Shown: piece after piece, positions 36,161-45,151 of the stretch
How the letters are laid out: every line of letters starts with the position of its first letter
How positions within the stretch are numbered: the first letter of the stretch is position 1
Assembly (NCBI GenBank): GCA_900450455.1
Contig: UGGN01000002.1
Location: 186,001 to 250,000, forward strand
DNA from: [Eubacterium] infirmum
GTDB taxonomy: Bacteria > Bacillota > Clostridia > Peptostreptococcales > Anaerovoracaceae
Direction of reading: 5' to 3'
Length of the DNA stretch: 64,000 nucleotides
Made by a program: the position numbers and the translations under genes
Notes under the pieces: generated by a model
Seen by the model: only the letters and a program-made list of their open reading frames with translations
Database searches by the model: none
Told to the model about the DNA's origin: nothing

Positions 36161-37597
36161 CTATTCTTCAAATCTTTGATATATGCGAGTTCCACATCTG
36201 ACTCCCCAGGCTTTGCCGTCTCTAACAAGGAATTCCATGGACGTGTAATTCGTATCTGGATCCTCCTTAGTTCTCGCACTGAACAGAGTGCCGTAACATA
36301 AATGAAGCTCGAGTGGCTCGCCCTGATACTCAGCATGAAGCTCAAAATCATCTGTAAGTGTAACAATATTATATACGGGATTTGCCTCTCGGCATATGTA
36401 TTTTCCAACTATCATCTCAGGGTCGAGGAATTTCTTGCCCGAAGGTATAAACCAGCGGTGTATTAAATCTATATCCAGTCCTAAAACCAGATTATAGCAA
36501 GCGTAGAACATATCCTCCGTTGATACTTCGCTCTCGTTACATAAAACTGCAAGTCCGTAGCCGGAAAGTTCATCTTCAGATCTAATAAGACCTCCGTTTG
36601 TTGAAACTCCATGTAGCCCTCCGGCATGTTCGCAAAGTACACGTCCGGCCATCAGTCTCTTATTTAGGCCGAAACAGTAGAAAGGTCTTTGTCTTTCCGG
36701 AAACTCTCTTCCAATCAGGATTTCGACAGCCTCTGCAGGTATTATCCTCTTTCCTTTGAAAATACCGTTCTGAGCAATCATCAGGTAGTATTTAGCCATA
36801 TCATCTGCTGTAGATTTAACGCAGGCACAGCCTCTAAAAGGGGGCAGGACAGACCATTCTCTATCAGAGTAGAGGTTACCTTCCTCATCCTTTTCAAACA
36901 GTTCGGTAATGTTACCGTCACTTCCAAGTTTATTAGCCTCACTTCCATCAAGGTCAAGCACTGTCCTTGTCATGCCAAGAGGCTTAAAAATACGCTCATC
37001 AAGAAAGCTCTCAAGACTCTGCCCTGCAGCCTTATCGACTACATAGGAGAGAATGGCATATGCATCGTTAGAATAGCTCATGTACTCGCCTGGAGCACCC
37101 AGCGGTTCATATGCTCCACTATTTGCGATGAAGTCGATGATATCTGCAATCGTATCCATCTTGTTAGGTGCACTTTTTCTAAGCTCTCTTTCGTATTCTG
37201 TGTCTCTTCCGGGAGTGTTCATTACAATCGACCACTCAAGTGGTGCGATAGGTGGAACTCCGGCTGTGTGCATGGCGAGATGTCTTAATGTAACGCTCTC
37301 TCTCGGAGTTCCGGGAATACGAAACTGAGGAAAGTAGTCGGTCACGGGATCTGAGAAGTTTAGTTTTCCTTCAGTCTGAAGCATTGCGCAGGCTAGTGCA
37401 GTCATGGATTTGCTCATAGATGCAATTCCCATTATCGTATCTTTGTTTATTTCTCTGCTCTTTGCCATATCGATGTGACCAAAGCCGTGTTCATATATGA
37501 TTCCCTCGGGTCCACGAATGCAAACGCTTACGCCGGGGAAACTCTTTTCTTCAAAAATTTTATTTAGGTGGGCGGTTAAAATGTCTTTTCTATTCAT
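36161..37597 (-). CDS. Serine hydrolase of the class C beta-lactamase/esterase fold
   Basis: 478 residues, without a signal peptide, so probably cytoplasmic. The catalytic motifs are SxxK in IASMSKSMTALA (about residue 61), YxN in MSYSNDAYAIL (about 175) and HxG in EHAGGLHGVS (about 320). Relatives include EstB-type esterases, D-aminopeptidases and peptidoglycan hydrolases, and true class C beta-lactamases are exported. The final 100 residues form a separate beta-rich domain, as in D-aminopeptidase-like proteins. An amidase or peptidase acting on small substrates is likely, and a link to the adjacent peptide importer is possible. The specific reaction cannot be read. Confidence 0.8.
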   Translation of the reverse strand: MNRKDILTAHLNKIFEEKSFPGVSVCIRGPEGIIYEHGFGHIDMAKSREINKDTIMGIASMSKSMTALACAMLQTEGKLNFSDPVTDYFPQFRIPGTPRESVTLRHLAMHTAGVPPIAPLEWSIVMNTPGRDTEYERELRKSAPNKMDTIADIIDFIANSGAYEPLGAPGEYMSYSNDAYAILSYVVDKAAGQSLESFLDERIFKPLGMTRTVLDLDGSEANKLGSDGNITELFEKDEEGNLYSDREWSVLPPFRGCACVKSTADDMAKYYLMIAQNGIFKGKRIIPAEAVEILIGREFPERQRPFYCFGLNKRLMAGRVLCEHAGGLHGVSTNGGLIRSEDELSGYGLAVLCNESEVSTEDMFYACYNLVLGLDIDLIHRWFIPSGKKFLDPEMIVGKYICREANPVYNIVTLTDDFELHAEYQGEPLELHLCYGTLFSARTKEDPDTNYTSMEFLVRDGKAWGVRCGTRIYQRFEE

Positions 37598-37689
37598 ATG
37601 TGGTTTACCTCCGTTTTTTGTAGCTTAAATATATATCAAAAAATATTCACTGTCAATTTCTCATAATTCGAAAACTTGTTATTTTTCCG

Positions 37690-37718
37690 TTGACATCTAT
37701 AAATTTGTGGACTATCAT
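37690..37718 (+). promoter_or_regulatory. Promoter of the peptide/nickel-type importer operon
   Basis: A consensus TTGACA (37690-37695), a 17-base spacer and TATCAT (37713-37718). Transcription should start near 37725, just before the palindrome at 37728. Confidence 0.7.
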
Positions 37719-37727
37719 GAAAATGAA

Positions 37728-37742
37728 TAATCATAATGATTA
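37728..37742. promoter_or_regulatory. 15-bp palindrome at the importer promoter
   Basis: TAATCAT-A-ATGATTA is a perfect 7-1-7 inverted repeat directly downstream of the -10, an operator position. The same half-sites in swapped order occur upstream of the Nudix gene at 43309. The AT-rich form resembles metal-regulator (Fur/DtxR-type) boxes but is not an exact match to one. Confidence 0.55.
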
Positions 37743-37776
37743 GAAAGCTTCAATTAGAGGTATAGGAGTGAACATT

Positions 37777-38715
37777 ATGCGAGACTATGTAATCAAGAGA
37801 ATTTTAGTAGGAGTATTACTTGTATTTGCCGTATCTTTCTTGGTATTTTGTTTAATGTATGCTATGCCGGGAGATCCTGTTGATATGGCAATAAATGATA
37901 AAGTATCAGCTGAGAGAAAAGCTCAGATTGCACATGAACTTGGATATGATCAGCCATTTCTTGTGCAGTATAAAAATTGGGTGGTCAAAGTTCTCCATCT
38001 GGATTTTGGAACATCAACGAGATATAAAGCGGCAGTGTGGGATTTAATGAGCGATAGAATTCCATATAGTTTAAAACTATGTGGATGGTCACTTTTGTTA
38101 GAAATGATTATTGCATTACCGCTAGGATTGTATTGTGCAATACATAAAGATAGCCTTGTGGATAAAGCCACTGTGAATTTATCACTTATATTTACAGCTG
38201 TACCATCATTTTGGTTAGGTACTTTACTTATAGTAATATTCGGAGTAAAGCTACATGTTTTACCTATAAGCGGTTATGAAACAGCAGCACATTATGTACT
38301 TCCGGTCATAACAATAACCCTAACAGGATTAGGAAGCACATTGAGAATCACAAAAGCTGAAGTTTTAGAAGTGTTGAATGAAAAATATGTAACGACAGCA
38401 TATGCGAAGGGGCTACCAAGAAAAGTTGTTCTGTATAAACATGTATTAAGAAATGCTTTGGTAATAGTTGTCACTCTGTTATTCATGTCGCTTCCATGGA
38501 TGATTAGCGGTGCGGTAATAACAGAAAAAGTATTCGGACTTCCGGGTATGGGATCGCTTCTCCTAAATTCAATTGTTGTGCAAGATATACCGGTTGTACA
38601 GGCAGTCCTACTGATTATTGCGATTCTTACGGTGATTTGTAACTTGTTTAGCGATATCATAACCGGTTTTCTTGATCCAAGAATTAGAGTTTCTATGAGC
38701 GGAGGTGACAACTGA
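37777..38715 (+). CDS. Peptide/nickel-type ABC importer permease (DppB/OppB-like)
   Basis: A GTG at 37768 opens the frame, but AGGAG lies 9 bases before ATG 37777, which gives 312 residues. The first helix (MRDYVIKRILVGVLLVFAVS) and the motif MPGDPVDMAI are typical of the B-type permease. The EAA loop region is TTAYAKGLPRKVVLYKHVLRN. About six membrane helices are visible. It pairs with the next gene product to form the channel. Its stop overlaps the next start by one base (TGATG). Confidence 0.9.
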   Translation: MRDYVIKRILVGVLLVFAVSFLVFCLMYAMPGDPVDMAINDKVSAERKAQIAHELGYDQPFLVQYKNWVVKVLHLDFGTSTRYKAAVWDLMSDRIPYSLKLCGWSLLLEMIIALPLGLYCAIHKDSLVDKATVNLSLIFTAVPSFWLGTLLIVIFGVKLHVLPISGYETAAHYVLPVITITLTGLGSTLRITKAEVLEVLNEKYVTTAYAKGLPRKVVLYKHVLRNALVIVVTLLFMSLPWMISGAVITEKVFGLPGMGSLLLNSIVVQDIPVVQAVLLIIAILTVICNLFSDIITGFLDPRIRVSMSGGDN

Positions 38716-39563
38716 TGAAAAACTCGCGTATAAAAGAGACAATACAGGACTGTCTTAGAAACAGAAACTTTATGATTGGTCTAATAATGATATTAAGTGT
38801 ATGTTTAATAGCTATATTTGCCAATGAAATATCACCATATAGTTACACAAAACAAGCCGTAGGCGGAAGGATGGTTCATCCGAGTGCAAAATTTTTATTC
38901 GGTACCGATGAACTTGGAAGGGATGTTTTTTCCAGAACGGTATTTGGTACGAGAGTTGCGCTGTGGGTCGCATTCTTAGGAGCAATTATACAATTGGTGC
39001 TTGGTGTAACAATAGGAATGATTTGCGGATTCTTTGGAAAATGGATTGATAGAAGCTTTTCTTTCTTAACAGATTTAACATGGTGTATTCCGGGAACAAT
39101 TTTAGCCCTTGCGGTTGTAACTATTTTGGGAAAAGGTCTTACAAATACAGTAATTGCAATTTCTCTTGTGAGTTGGGCAAGCTATGCAAGACCTGTTAGA
39201 GCTAAGACAATGTCTTTAAAGACAATGGCATTTATTGAAACCGGAAGAACCTTTGGTGAAAGTTCCATGTCATTGATGTTTCGGTATATCTTTCCAAATG
39301 TTGTTCCATCATTGATAGTTATGGTTTCAATGAATTTGCCCGGAACTATAATGTCAACTACAACATTATCATTCTTGGGATTAGGATCTCAGGCACCATC
39401 ACCTGACTGGGGACTGGCTCTATCGAAAGGGATGCAATATATTAGCAGAGCACCTTGGCTTAGTGTATTTCCCGGTCTCGCATTAGTATATACGACTTTG
39501 GGGTTCAATTTGCTGGGTGAGGGATTGAGAGATATACTCGATCCACATATGAAATCGCAATAG
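38715..39563 (+). CDS. Peptide/nickel-type ABC importer permease (DppC/OppC-like)
   Basis: 282 residues. An N-terminal cytoplasmic segment and first helix are followed by the family motif HPSAKFLFGTDELGRDVFSR. Five helices and an EAA loop (ARPVRAKTMSLKTMAFIETG) come next. The C-terminus reads NLLGEGLRDILDPHMK, the usual ending of C-type permeases. It forms a heterodimer with the preceding permease. The start codon overlaps the upstream stop, showing tight coupling. Confidence 0.92.
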   Translation: MKNSRIKETIQDCLRNRNFMIGLIMILSVCLIAIFANEISPYSYTKQAVGGRMVHPSAKFLFGTDELGRDVFSRTVFGTRVALWVAFLGAIIQLVLGVTIGMICGFFGKWIDRSFSFLTDLTWCIPGTILALAVVTILGKGLTNTVIAISLVSWASYARPVRAKTMSLKTMAFIETGRTFGESSMSLMFRYIFPNVVPSLIVMVSMNLPGTIMSTTTLSFLGLGSQAPSPDWGLALSKGMQYISRAPWLSVFPGLALVYTTLGFNLLGEGLRDILDPHMKSQ

Positions 39564-39573
39564 GAGGTGCAAC

Positions 39574-40542
39574 ATGAGTGAACAATTACTAAAAATAAAC
39601 GACCTATCTATTGATTATAAAGTTAAAGATGGATATCTGTCCGCAGTAAATAAAATAAATATCACAATTAACAAAGGAGAGATCTTTGCATTAGTAGGTG
39701 AATCAGGATGTGGTAAATCAACAATTGCTCACAGTTTACTACAGTTGCTTCCTGCAAAAAATGCTGTGATTTCAGGCGAGGCGATGTTTAAGGGTGAAAA
39801 TCTTGTTAAGATGAGCTCAAAAAAAATTGAGCAAGTTCGCGGAAAAGAAATTGGTATGATTTTTCAAAACCCTCTTGATTCTCTTAATCCGGTTTTCAAG
39901 GTTGGGAACCAGGTTCAAGAAGCTATTATGCTCGATAAAGTGAATAAGGTCGATGCTTGGAATAGAGTTATCGATTTATTTAAGCAAGTAAAAATGCCGG
40001 ATGCTGAGGAACGTGCAAATAGTTTTCCACATGAACTTTCCGGAGGCATGCGACAGCGTGTAATGATTGCTATGATGTTGTCGAGGAATCCGGAGCTTTT
40101 GATAGCGGATGAACCTACAACAGCTCTCGATGTTACCATAGAGGCTCAGATTTTAGATATACTAAAACATTTAAAAAACAACTATAATACAGCAATAATG
40201 TTGATAACACATAATTTTGGTCTTGTTGCAGAAATTGCAGATAAGATAGGTGTAATGTATGCCGGTGAGATTATCGAGATGGGTGATGTTTACGAAATAT
40301 TTAAAAATCCTATTCATCCATACACCAAGTTGCTTATGCAAGCATTACCGAGAATTACTAAAAATCGTGGACGCTTGACAACTATTGAAGGTAGTGTACC
40401 GAGAATAACAGAAAAAAAAGAGGAGTGCAGGTTTGCAAATCGATGCCCATATTCTACGGACAGGTGCAGAAACCAAGAACCTCCTCTAGTGGTGCTGGAG
40501 AATGGACATAGCTACAGATGCTTTGAATTAAAGGAGGTATAG
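39574..40542 (+). CDS. Peptide/nickel-type ABC importer ATPase (DppD/OppD-like)
   Basis: 322 residues with Walker A GESGCGKST, signature LSGGMRQRVMIAMML, Walker B LLIADEPTTALD and switch His in LITHNFG. The C-terminal extension carries the cysteine cluster CRFANRCPYSTDRCRNQEP, which in several relatives holds a 4Fe-4S cluster. It works as a heterodimer with the next ATPase. SD AGGAGGTG is 5 bases before the ATG. Confidence 0.93.
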   Translation: MSEQLLKINDLSIDYKVKDGYLSAVNKINITINKGEIFALVGESGCGKSTIAHSLLQLLPAKNAVISGEAMFKGENLVKMSSKKIEQVRGKEIGMIFQNPLDSLNPVFKVGNQVQEAIMLDKVNKVDAWNRVIDLFKQVKMPDAEERANSFPHELSGGMRQRVMIAMMLSRNPELLIADEPTTALDVTIEAQILDILKHLKNNYNTAIMLITHNFGLVAEIADKIGVMYAGEIIEMGDVYEIFKNPIHPYTKLLMQALPRITKNRGRLTTIEGSVPRITEKKEECRFANRCPYSTDRCRNQEPPLVVLENGHSYRCFELKEV

Positions 40543-40544
40543 AT

Positions 40545-41537
40545 ATGAATGCAGATAAAGATATTATACGTGCTCCTAAACCCATGATTGAAGTTGAAGG
40601 AATAAAGAAGTATTTTGAGATATCGAAGGGCATTATAAAACGTAAGAAACAATATATAAAAGCCGTTGATGATATAAGTTTAAAAATAAATAAAGGCGAG
40701 ATTGTAGGTCTGGTAGGTGAATCAGGAAGTGGAAAAACGACTTTGGCAAGAGTAATGCTAAGACTTGCAAAAATGTCAGGTGGAAATGTCAATATCGATG
40801 GAATAAATTTAAGAAATGCAACTAAAGCGGATATGAAGAGACTGCACCAAGAAGTTGCAGTAGTATTTCAAGATCCTGCAGCTAATCTGAATCCACGCCA
40901 AACTGTTGAAAGCTCAATAATGAGGCCTATGATCATACACGGAATCCCCAAAAGAGAAGCAAAACAAAAAGCTAAAGATGTGCTTAATATGGTCAAGTTG
41001 GATCAAAGGTATTTGGACAGCTATCCTCACCAATTATCAGGTGGACAGTTACAAAGGATTGCAATTGCAAGAGCATTGGCGCTTAATCCTAAGATAATGA
41101 TTTTAGATGAACCTACAAGTGCTTTGGATGTATCTGTTCAAGCACAGATTTTAAACTTATTACTAGACTTGCAGGAAGAGATGGAGTTGACTTATCTGGT
41201 TATTACGCATGATCTAAATGTAATTAAGTATATAAGTGATAAAATCGCGGTAATGTATTTAGGTAAATTAGTCGAGTTTGGAGGTACGGAGGATGTATCA
41301 GAAAACCCAATGCACCCATATACCAAGAGTCTTATGGATTCTGCGCCTATACTGAATCCAAATCTGAGAGATAGAGAAAAGCACATTTTAAAAGGCGATC
41401 CGGGAAGCTTAATAAAGATAGGTTCAGGATGCAGATTTTGTGACCGGTGTGAATTTGCAACAGATAAATGCAGACTTGAGGAACCTAAACCCGTGTTTGT
41501 AAGCAATGAACATCAAGTTTCATGCTTCAATGTATAA
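40545..41537 (+). CDS. Peptide/nickel-type ABC importer ATPase (DppF/OppF-like)
   Basis: 330 residues; Walker A GESGSGKTT, signature LSGGQLQRIAIARAL, Walker B IMILDEPTSALD and switch His in VITHDLN. The C-terminal cysteine cluster CRFCDRCEFATDKC is again present. The spacing of 2 bases from the preceding gene and the pairing with a D-type ATPase match the standard five-gene importer layout. Confidence 0.93.
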   Translation: MNADKDIIRAPKPMIEVEGIKKYFEISKGIIKRKKQYIKAVDDISLKINKGEIVGLVGESGSGKTTLARVMLRLAKMSGGNVNIDGINLRNATKADMKRLHQEVAVVFQDPAANLNPRQTVESSIMRPMIIHGIPKREAKQKAKDVLNMVKLDQRYLDSYPHQLSGGQLQRIAIARALALNPKIMILDEPTSALDVSVQAQILNLLLDLQEEMELTYLVITHDLNVIKYISDKIAVMYLGKLVEFGGTEDVSENPMHPYTKSLMDSAPILNPNLRDREKHILKGDPGSLIKIGSGCRFCDRCEFATDKCRLEEPKPVFVSNEHQVSCFNV

Positions 41538-41568
41538 ACCTAATTAAAAATTTAAAGAAAGGAATAGT

Positions 41569-43143
41569 ATGATGAAAAAGAAGACATTAAGTATTGCTAT
41601 GATTATCCTACTTACATTAAGTCTGGCAATCGGACTTGCCGGATGTGGTGGTAAGGACAAAGCAAAAAAGACAAGTGGCGACACACTAAATGTTATTGAT
41701 TCAGAATGGTATGGTTTAGATTCATATCAACTGGACAGCTCTGCAAACCTACAGCAATGTGTAGGAGAATCGCTGTTTGAGTGGGATGTAGACAAAAATG
41801 AAATATCAGATGGCGTATGCACGGATTGGAAAGTTAGCGAAGATGGTAAAACGGCAACCTTTAATGTACCTGAAGGCATGTATTATTCCACCGGTGAACA
41901 AGTTGAGCCTGAAGATATAGTTGCATCGATTAAACATGGTCAAGAAGTAAGCCCATATGCAGACGGATATAAAAATATTGAGTCCATGGAGGTTAAAGGA
42001 AGAAAAGTAACATTGCACCTAACTTCATTCAAATCAGACATGCTTTACAATTTCTGCGGAGATTTTATGTGCATAATTGATAAAGATGAGCTAGATAAGA
42101 TGAGCAATGAAGAACTCATGTGGGGGTGCCATCCTTATGGTATGTATTCACTTGATAAATACGTTTCGGGTTCAGAGGTTAAGTTAGTAAGAAATGATAA
42201 ATATAAAACAGCATCAAAGCTAGTTAAAAATCAAGGAAAAGCTAACTTCAAAAAAATTAAGATTAAATTCAATGTTGAAAGCTATACCGCGCTTGAATCC
42301 CTAAAAGATGGTTCTGTAGACATGATTTGTCATATAGATAACGACAGTAAAAATCAGCTTAAAGATAGTGATTCTATAAAGGTTGAGGATGTTACTTATC
42401 CGGAGTGCGATTATTTTGAAATAAATACCAACAAGGGTTTACTACAGGATAAGAATTTAAGACTTGCAATTGCGCTCTTAATTAACAGAGAAAAGCTGTG
42501 CGAATTAACAGATGGACAGGCAGTGCCTGCATACTCAATTGTTTATGATACCATGCAGAATTTTTCAAAAGAAGCAAAGACTTACTTCAAAAAGAATTAT
42601 GCAAATGATGTAAAGCGTGCTCAAAAGTTACTTAAGGATGCCGGTTGGAAGGAGAAAAACAAAGACGGGTATCTGACTAAGGATGGTCAAATTCTCGAAC
42701 TGAATTACTATGCATCATCTGCAGATGTATCGAGAATTATTGCCGAAGGACTACAGGGACAAATGGCAGAATACGGAATCAAACTAAACTTGAATTTGAT
42801 TGATTGGAACTATGTTCACGAACAAGTAAAAAGTGATGATTATGATATAGCCAGAGAGGGTCTTGCTTGGGCAGAGCCGATATTGATTCTGAACAGATGT
42901 TATTATGATCAAAATGCACCGAGTGTATTGAATGGTCAGAAAGATAGAGTTTATGATGTGGCTTCAACAATTGATTCTAAAGAAAGAACTAAGAAAATCG
43001 GTAAGCTACAGAAAGAAATGTTTGATAATATAGATATAATCCCTATCTACACAGAGAAACAATTCATGGCGCATACAAAAGACTTAAAAGGTTTCGTAAT
43101 AAAAAAAGATGGTTCATATTCATTCAATGATTTGACATGGTAA
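41569..43143 (+). CDS. Extracytoplasmic solute-binding lipoprotein of the importer (SBP_bac_5)
   Basis: 524 residues with a lipoprotein signal peptide; the lipobox LAGC places the lipidated Cys near residue 26. The family 5 fold is shown by LQQCVGESLFEWDV, ATFNVPEGMYYSTGEQVEPED and NLRLAIALLINREKL. Two adjacent ATG codons (41569, 41572) follow AAAGGAA. It captures the substrate and delivers it to the permease pair encoded upstream. Family 5 proteins bind peptides, nickel or metal-chelate complexes. The metal-box-like palindrome upstream slightly favours a metal-linked ligand, but this is inference. Confidence 0.9.
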   Translation: MMKKKTLSIAMIILLTLSLAIGLAGCGGKDKAKKTSGDTLNVIDSEWYGLDSYQLDSSANLQQCVGESLFEWDVDKNEISDGVCTDWKVSEDGKTATFNVPEGMYYSTGEQVEPEDIVASIKHGQEVSPYADGYKNIESMEVKGRKVTLHLTSFKSDMLYNFCGDFMCIIDKDELDKMSNEELMWGCHPYGMYSLDKYVSGSEVKLVRNDKYKTASKLVKNQGKANFKKIKIKFNVESYTALESLKDGSVDMICHIDNDSKNQLKDSDSIKVEDVTYPECDYFEINTNKGLLQDKNLRLAIALLINREKLCELTDGQAVPAYSIVYDTMQNFSKEAKTYFKKNYANDVKRAQKLLKDAGWKEKNKDGYLTKDGQILELNYYASSADVSRIIAEGLQGQMAEYGIKLNLNLIDWNYVHEQVKSDDYDIAREGLAWAEPILILNRCYYDQNAPSVLNGQKDRVYDVASTIDSKERTKKIGKLQKEMFDNIDIIPIYTEKQFMAHTKDLKGFVIKKDGSYSFNDLTW

Positions 43144-43189
43144 GTTATCGATATTAAACCAGCGTTGTTTTATGTAGTAAGTATTAAGA

Positions 43190-43230
43190 ATATCCCGAGG
43201 GGCAATTTGACTCTCTCGGGGTATTTTTTG
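43190..43230 (+). terminator. Terminator of the importer operon
   Basis: ATATCCCGAG and CTCGGGGTAT (one G-U pair) form a 10-bp stem with a 15-base loop, followed by six T. Confidence 0.85.
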
Positions 43231-43308
43231 TGGAATATATATGCATAAATGAAACCATATGATTAAAGCCTGTTTTTTGCAACATATATATCAAAATATG
43301 ATATACTA

Positions 43309-43323
43309 ATGATTATTAATCAT
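43309..43323. promoter_or_regulatory. 15-bp palindrome upstream of the Nudix gene
   Basis: ATGATTA-T-TAATCAT is a perfect 7-1-7 inverted repeat directly after a TATACT -10-like hexamer. Its half-sites are those of the palindrome at 37728, in inverted order. It is probably bound by the same regulator. Confidence 0.5.
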
Positions 43324-43392
43324 ACATCACTTATGTGTACATTATGAATTGAGAATATAAAGCGATTTAGATATTTATCGCGTGGAGAATAT

Positions 43393-44040
43393 ATGTTTAG
43401 TTCAGATGATTTTAGGGAATTTTTTAGGGAATATAAAAGCGAGGCAGTTGTTAAAGAGCATCGCTTTTACTCCGTTTTAATTCCTCTCGTTGAGCGGGAG
43501 GCTAAGATGCATGTGCTTTTGGAGAAGCGCGCCGCACATATTTCGCAGCCGGGCGAAATATGTTTCCCCGGCGGGCGGATTGATGCCGGGGAGCCGCCGC
43601 AGGCGGCGGCGCTGCGCGAGTGCAATGAAGAAATCGGCATTCCCATCGGCGAAATCAAGGTTCTTGCGCAGGGCGACACGCTATATGGTCAGGCCGATTT
43701 CACCATTTATTCTTTCATAGCGGAGATAAGCGAGGAAAGCTATGAAAGAATAAAGATTGAAAGAGATGAGGTAGAAGAACTGTACTTGATTCCTCTTTCA
43801 TATTTTGTCGAAAATGAGCCGGAATTTTATAGGGAAAGATATGAGACAAATATAAGAGAATTTCCATACGATAAAGTAGGAATACCTCTGGATTACGAGT
43901 GGAGGAGAGGCACTATGAGAATACCGATTTACGAGTACGACGGCATAGTGATATGGGGCATGACAGCACAATTTCTTAACAGGATGTCAAGCAAGCTTAG
44001 AGAGGAAGCTCATGGATCAGATAACACCATTAATATGTAA
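43393..44040 (+). CDS. Nudix hydrolase (CoA pyrophosphatase-like)
   Basis: 215 residues. The Nudix box GRIDAGEPPQAAALRECNEEIG fits GX5EX7REUXEEXGU and lies near residue 60, preceded by SQPGEICFPGG, a form common in NudL-type CoA pyrophosphatases. These cleave CoA or similar nucleoside diphosphates in a Mg2+-dependent reaction. The middle third (about 43490-43690) has far higher GC and different codons (GCG, CGC, CCG, GGC) from both ends, yet the frame is intact and encodes conserved Nudix sequence. The 3' end overlaps mnmA by 29 bases. Confidence 0.88.
   Translation: MFSSDDFREFFREYKSEAVVKEHRFYSVLIPLVEREAKMHVLLEKRAAHISQPGEICFPGGRIDAGEPPQAAALRECNEEIGIPIGEIKVLAQGDTLYGQADFTIYSFIAEISEESYERIKIERDEVEELYLIPLSYFVENEPEFYRERYETNIREFPYDKVGIPLDYEWRRGTMRIPIYEYDGIVIWGMTAQFLNRMSSKLREEAHGSDNTINM
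43490..43690 (+). other. GC-rich mosaic segment within the Nudix gene
   Basis: The segment is clearly richer in G and C than its AT-rich surroundings. It contains two strong hairpins: a perfect 10-bp stem at 43537-43546/43553-43562 and GCCGCC/GGCGGC at 43593-43598/43602-43607. Its codons use GCG, CCG, CGC and GGC where neighbouring genes use GCA, CCA, AGA and GGA. Confidence 0.8.
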
Positions 44041-45130
44041 TAAGGAAAATAAGAAAGCGATGATTGCTATGAGCGGAGGCGTGGACAGCAGTGTCTCAGC
44101 CTACCTCGTAAAGAACATGGGATATGAGACCATAGGTGTGACTATGAAGCTCTATGATAATGAAATGATAGGGGGAAATGCGTGTAATACATGCTGTAGC
44201 CTCGATGATGTCGAGGACGCAAGAAATGTTGCAAATAAGCTTGGAATAAAATACTATGTGTTCAATTTTGAGGATGATTTTGAGCGTGAGGTCATAGAGC
44301 GTTTTGTAAAAGCCTACGAGGAAGGAATGACTCCAAATCCATGTATAGATTGCAACAGGTACATCAAGTTCAGAAGACTTTTTCAGAGGGCTAAGGAACT
44401 CGGTCAGGACTATGTCGTAACAGGCCATTACGCACGAGTACGCTTTGATGAAGAAACTGGGAGATATCTGCTTCTTAAGGCAGTCGATAAGAAAAAGGAC
44501 CAAAGTTATGTGCTTTACTCGATAACTCAGGAGCAACTGGCTCACACTATTTTTCCACTAGGTGAGATGGAAGATAAGGAAGAAGTGAGAAGAATAGCCG
44601 AAAAACACGGTTTTATCAATGCAAGAAAGCGTGACAGTCAGGATATCTGCTTTGTGCCGGATGGAGATTATGCCGGTTTTATAAGCAGGTATAGGGGAAT
44701 GAATTATCCATACGGTGAGTTTGTTGATATGGATGGTAAGCTTCTCGGCGAGCATAAGGGAATAATCAATTATACGATAGGTCAGCGTAAGGGTTTAGGT
44801 CTTGCACTCAAAGAGCCTATGTATGTTTGTGAAAAGAATATTACTGATAATAAAGTGATTCTCGGTAGAAATGAAGATCTGTTCAAAAAAGAGTTTGAGG
44901 TCTTTGACTTCAATTGGATAGCCTGTGAACCACCTAGCGATGAAATAACTCTTTTCGTAAAGGTGAGATACAGCCAAAAGGAAAACAAAGCAAGAGTTAT
45001 CCCGATTTCTGATAGCAGGGTTAGGGTAATATTTGATGAGCCACAGAGAGCAATAACAGTTGGTCAGTCCGCTGTAATGTACGATGGAGATATAGTTTAC
45101 GGCGGTGGCGTGATATGCAAAGTGCTTTAA
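44012..45130 (+). CDS. mnmA: tRNA-specific 2-thiouridylase MnmA
   Basis: 372 residues. The PP-loop motif AMSGGVDSSVSA (about 20-30) binds ATP. The catalytic cysteines sit in NPCIDCN (about 110) and SQDICFV (about 210). The tRNA-binding and C-terminal barrel regions (IGQRKGLGLALKEPMYV) are present. MnmA thiolates U34 of tRNA-Lys, -Glu and -Gln using sulfur from a cysteine desulfurase. The start at 44012 lies 29 bases inside the Nudix gene with SD AGAGGAAG. Confidence 0.94.
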   Translation: MDQITPLICNKENKKAMIAMSGGVDSSVSAYLVKNMGYETIGVTMKLYDNEMIGGNACNTCCSLDDVEDARNVANKLGIKYYVFNFEDDFEREVIERFVKAYEEGMTPNPCIDCNRYIKFRRLFQRAKELGQDYVVTGHYARVRFDEETGRYLLLKAVDKKKDQSYVLYSITQEQLAHTIFPLGEMEDKEEVRRIAEKHGFINARKRDSQDICFVPDGDYAGFISRYRGMNYPYGEFVDMDGKLLGEHKGIINYTIGQRKGLGLALKEPMYVCEKNITDNKVILGRNEDLFKKEFEVFDFNWIACEPPSDEITLFVKVRYSQKENKARVIPISDSRVRVIFDEPQRAITVGQSAVMYDGDIVYGGGVICKVL

Positions 45131-45151
45131 TTTTAGATTAGGGGGAATCCT

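Noticed and set aside
37728..37742. A canonical Fur box
   Set aside because: The palindrome is AT-rich and metal-box-like but does not match the 19-bp or 7-1-7 Fur consensus closely enough to name the regulator.
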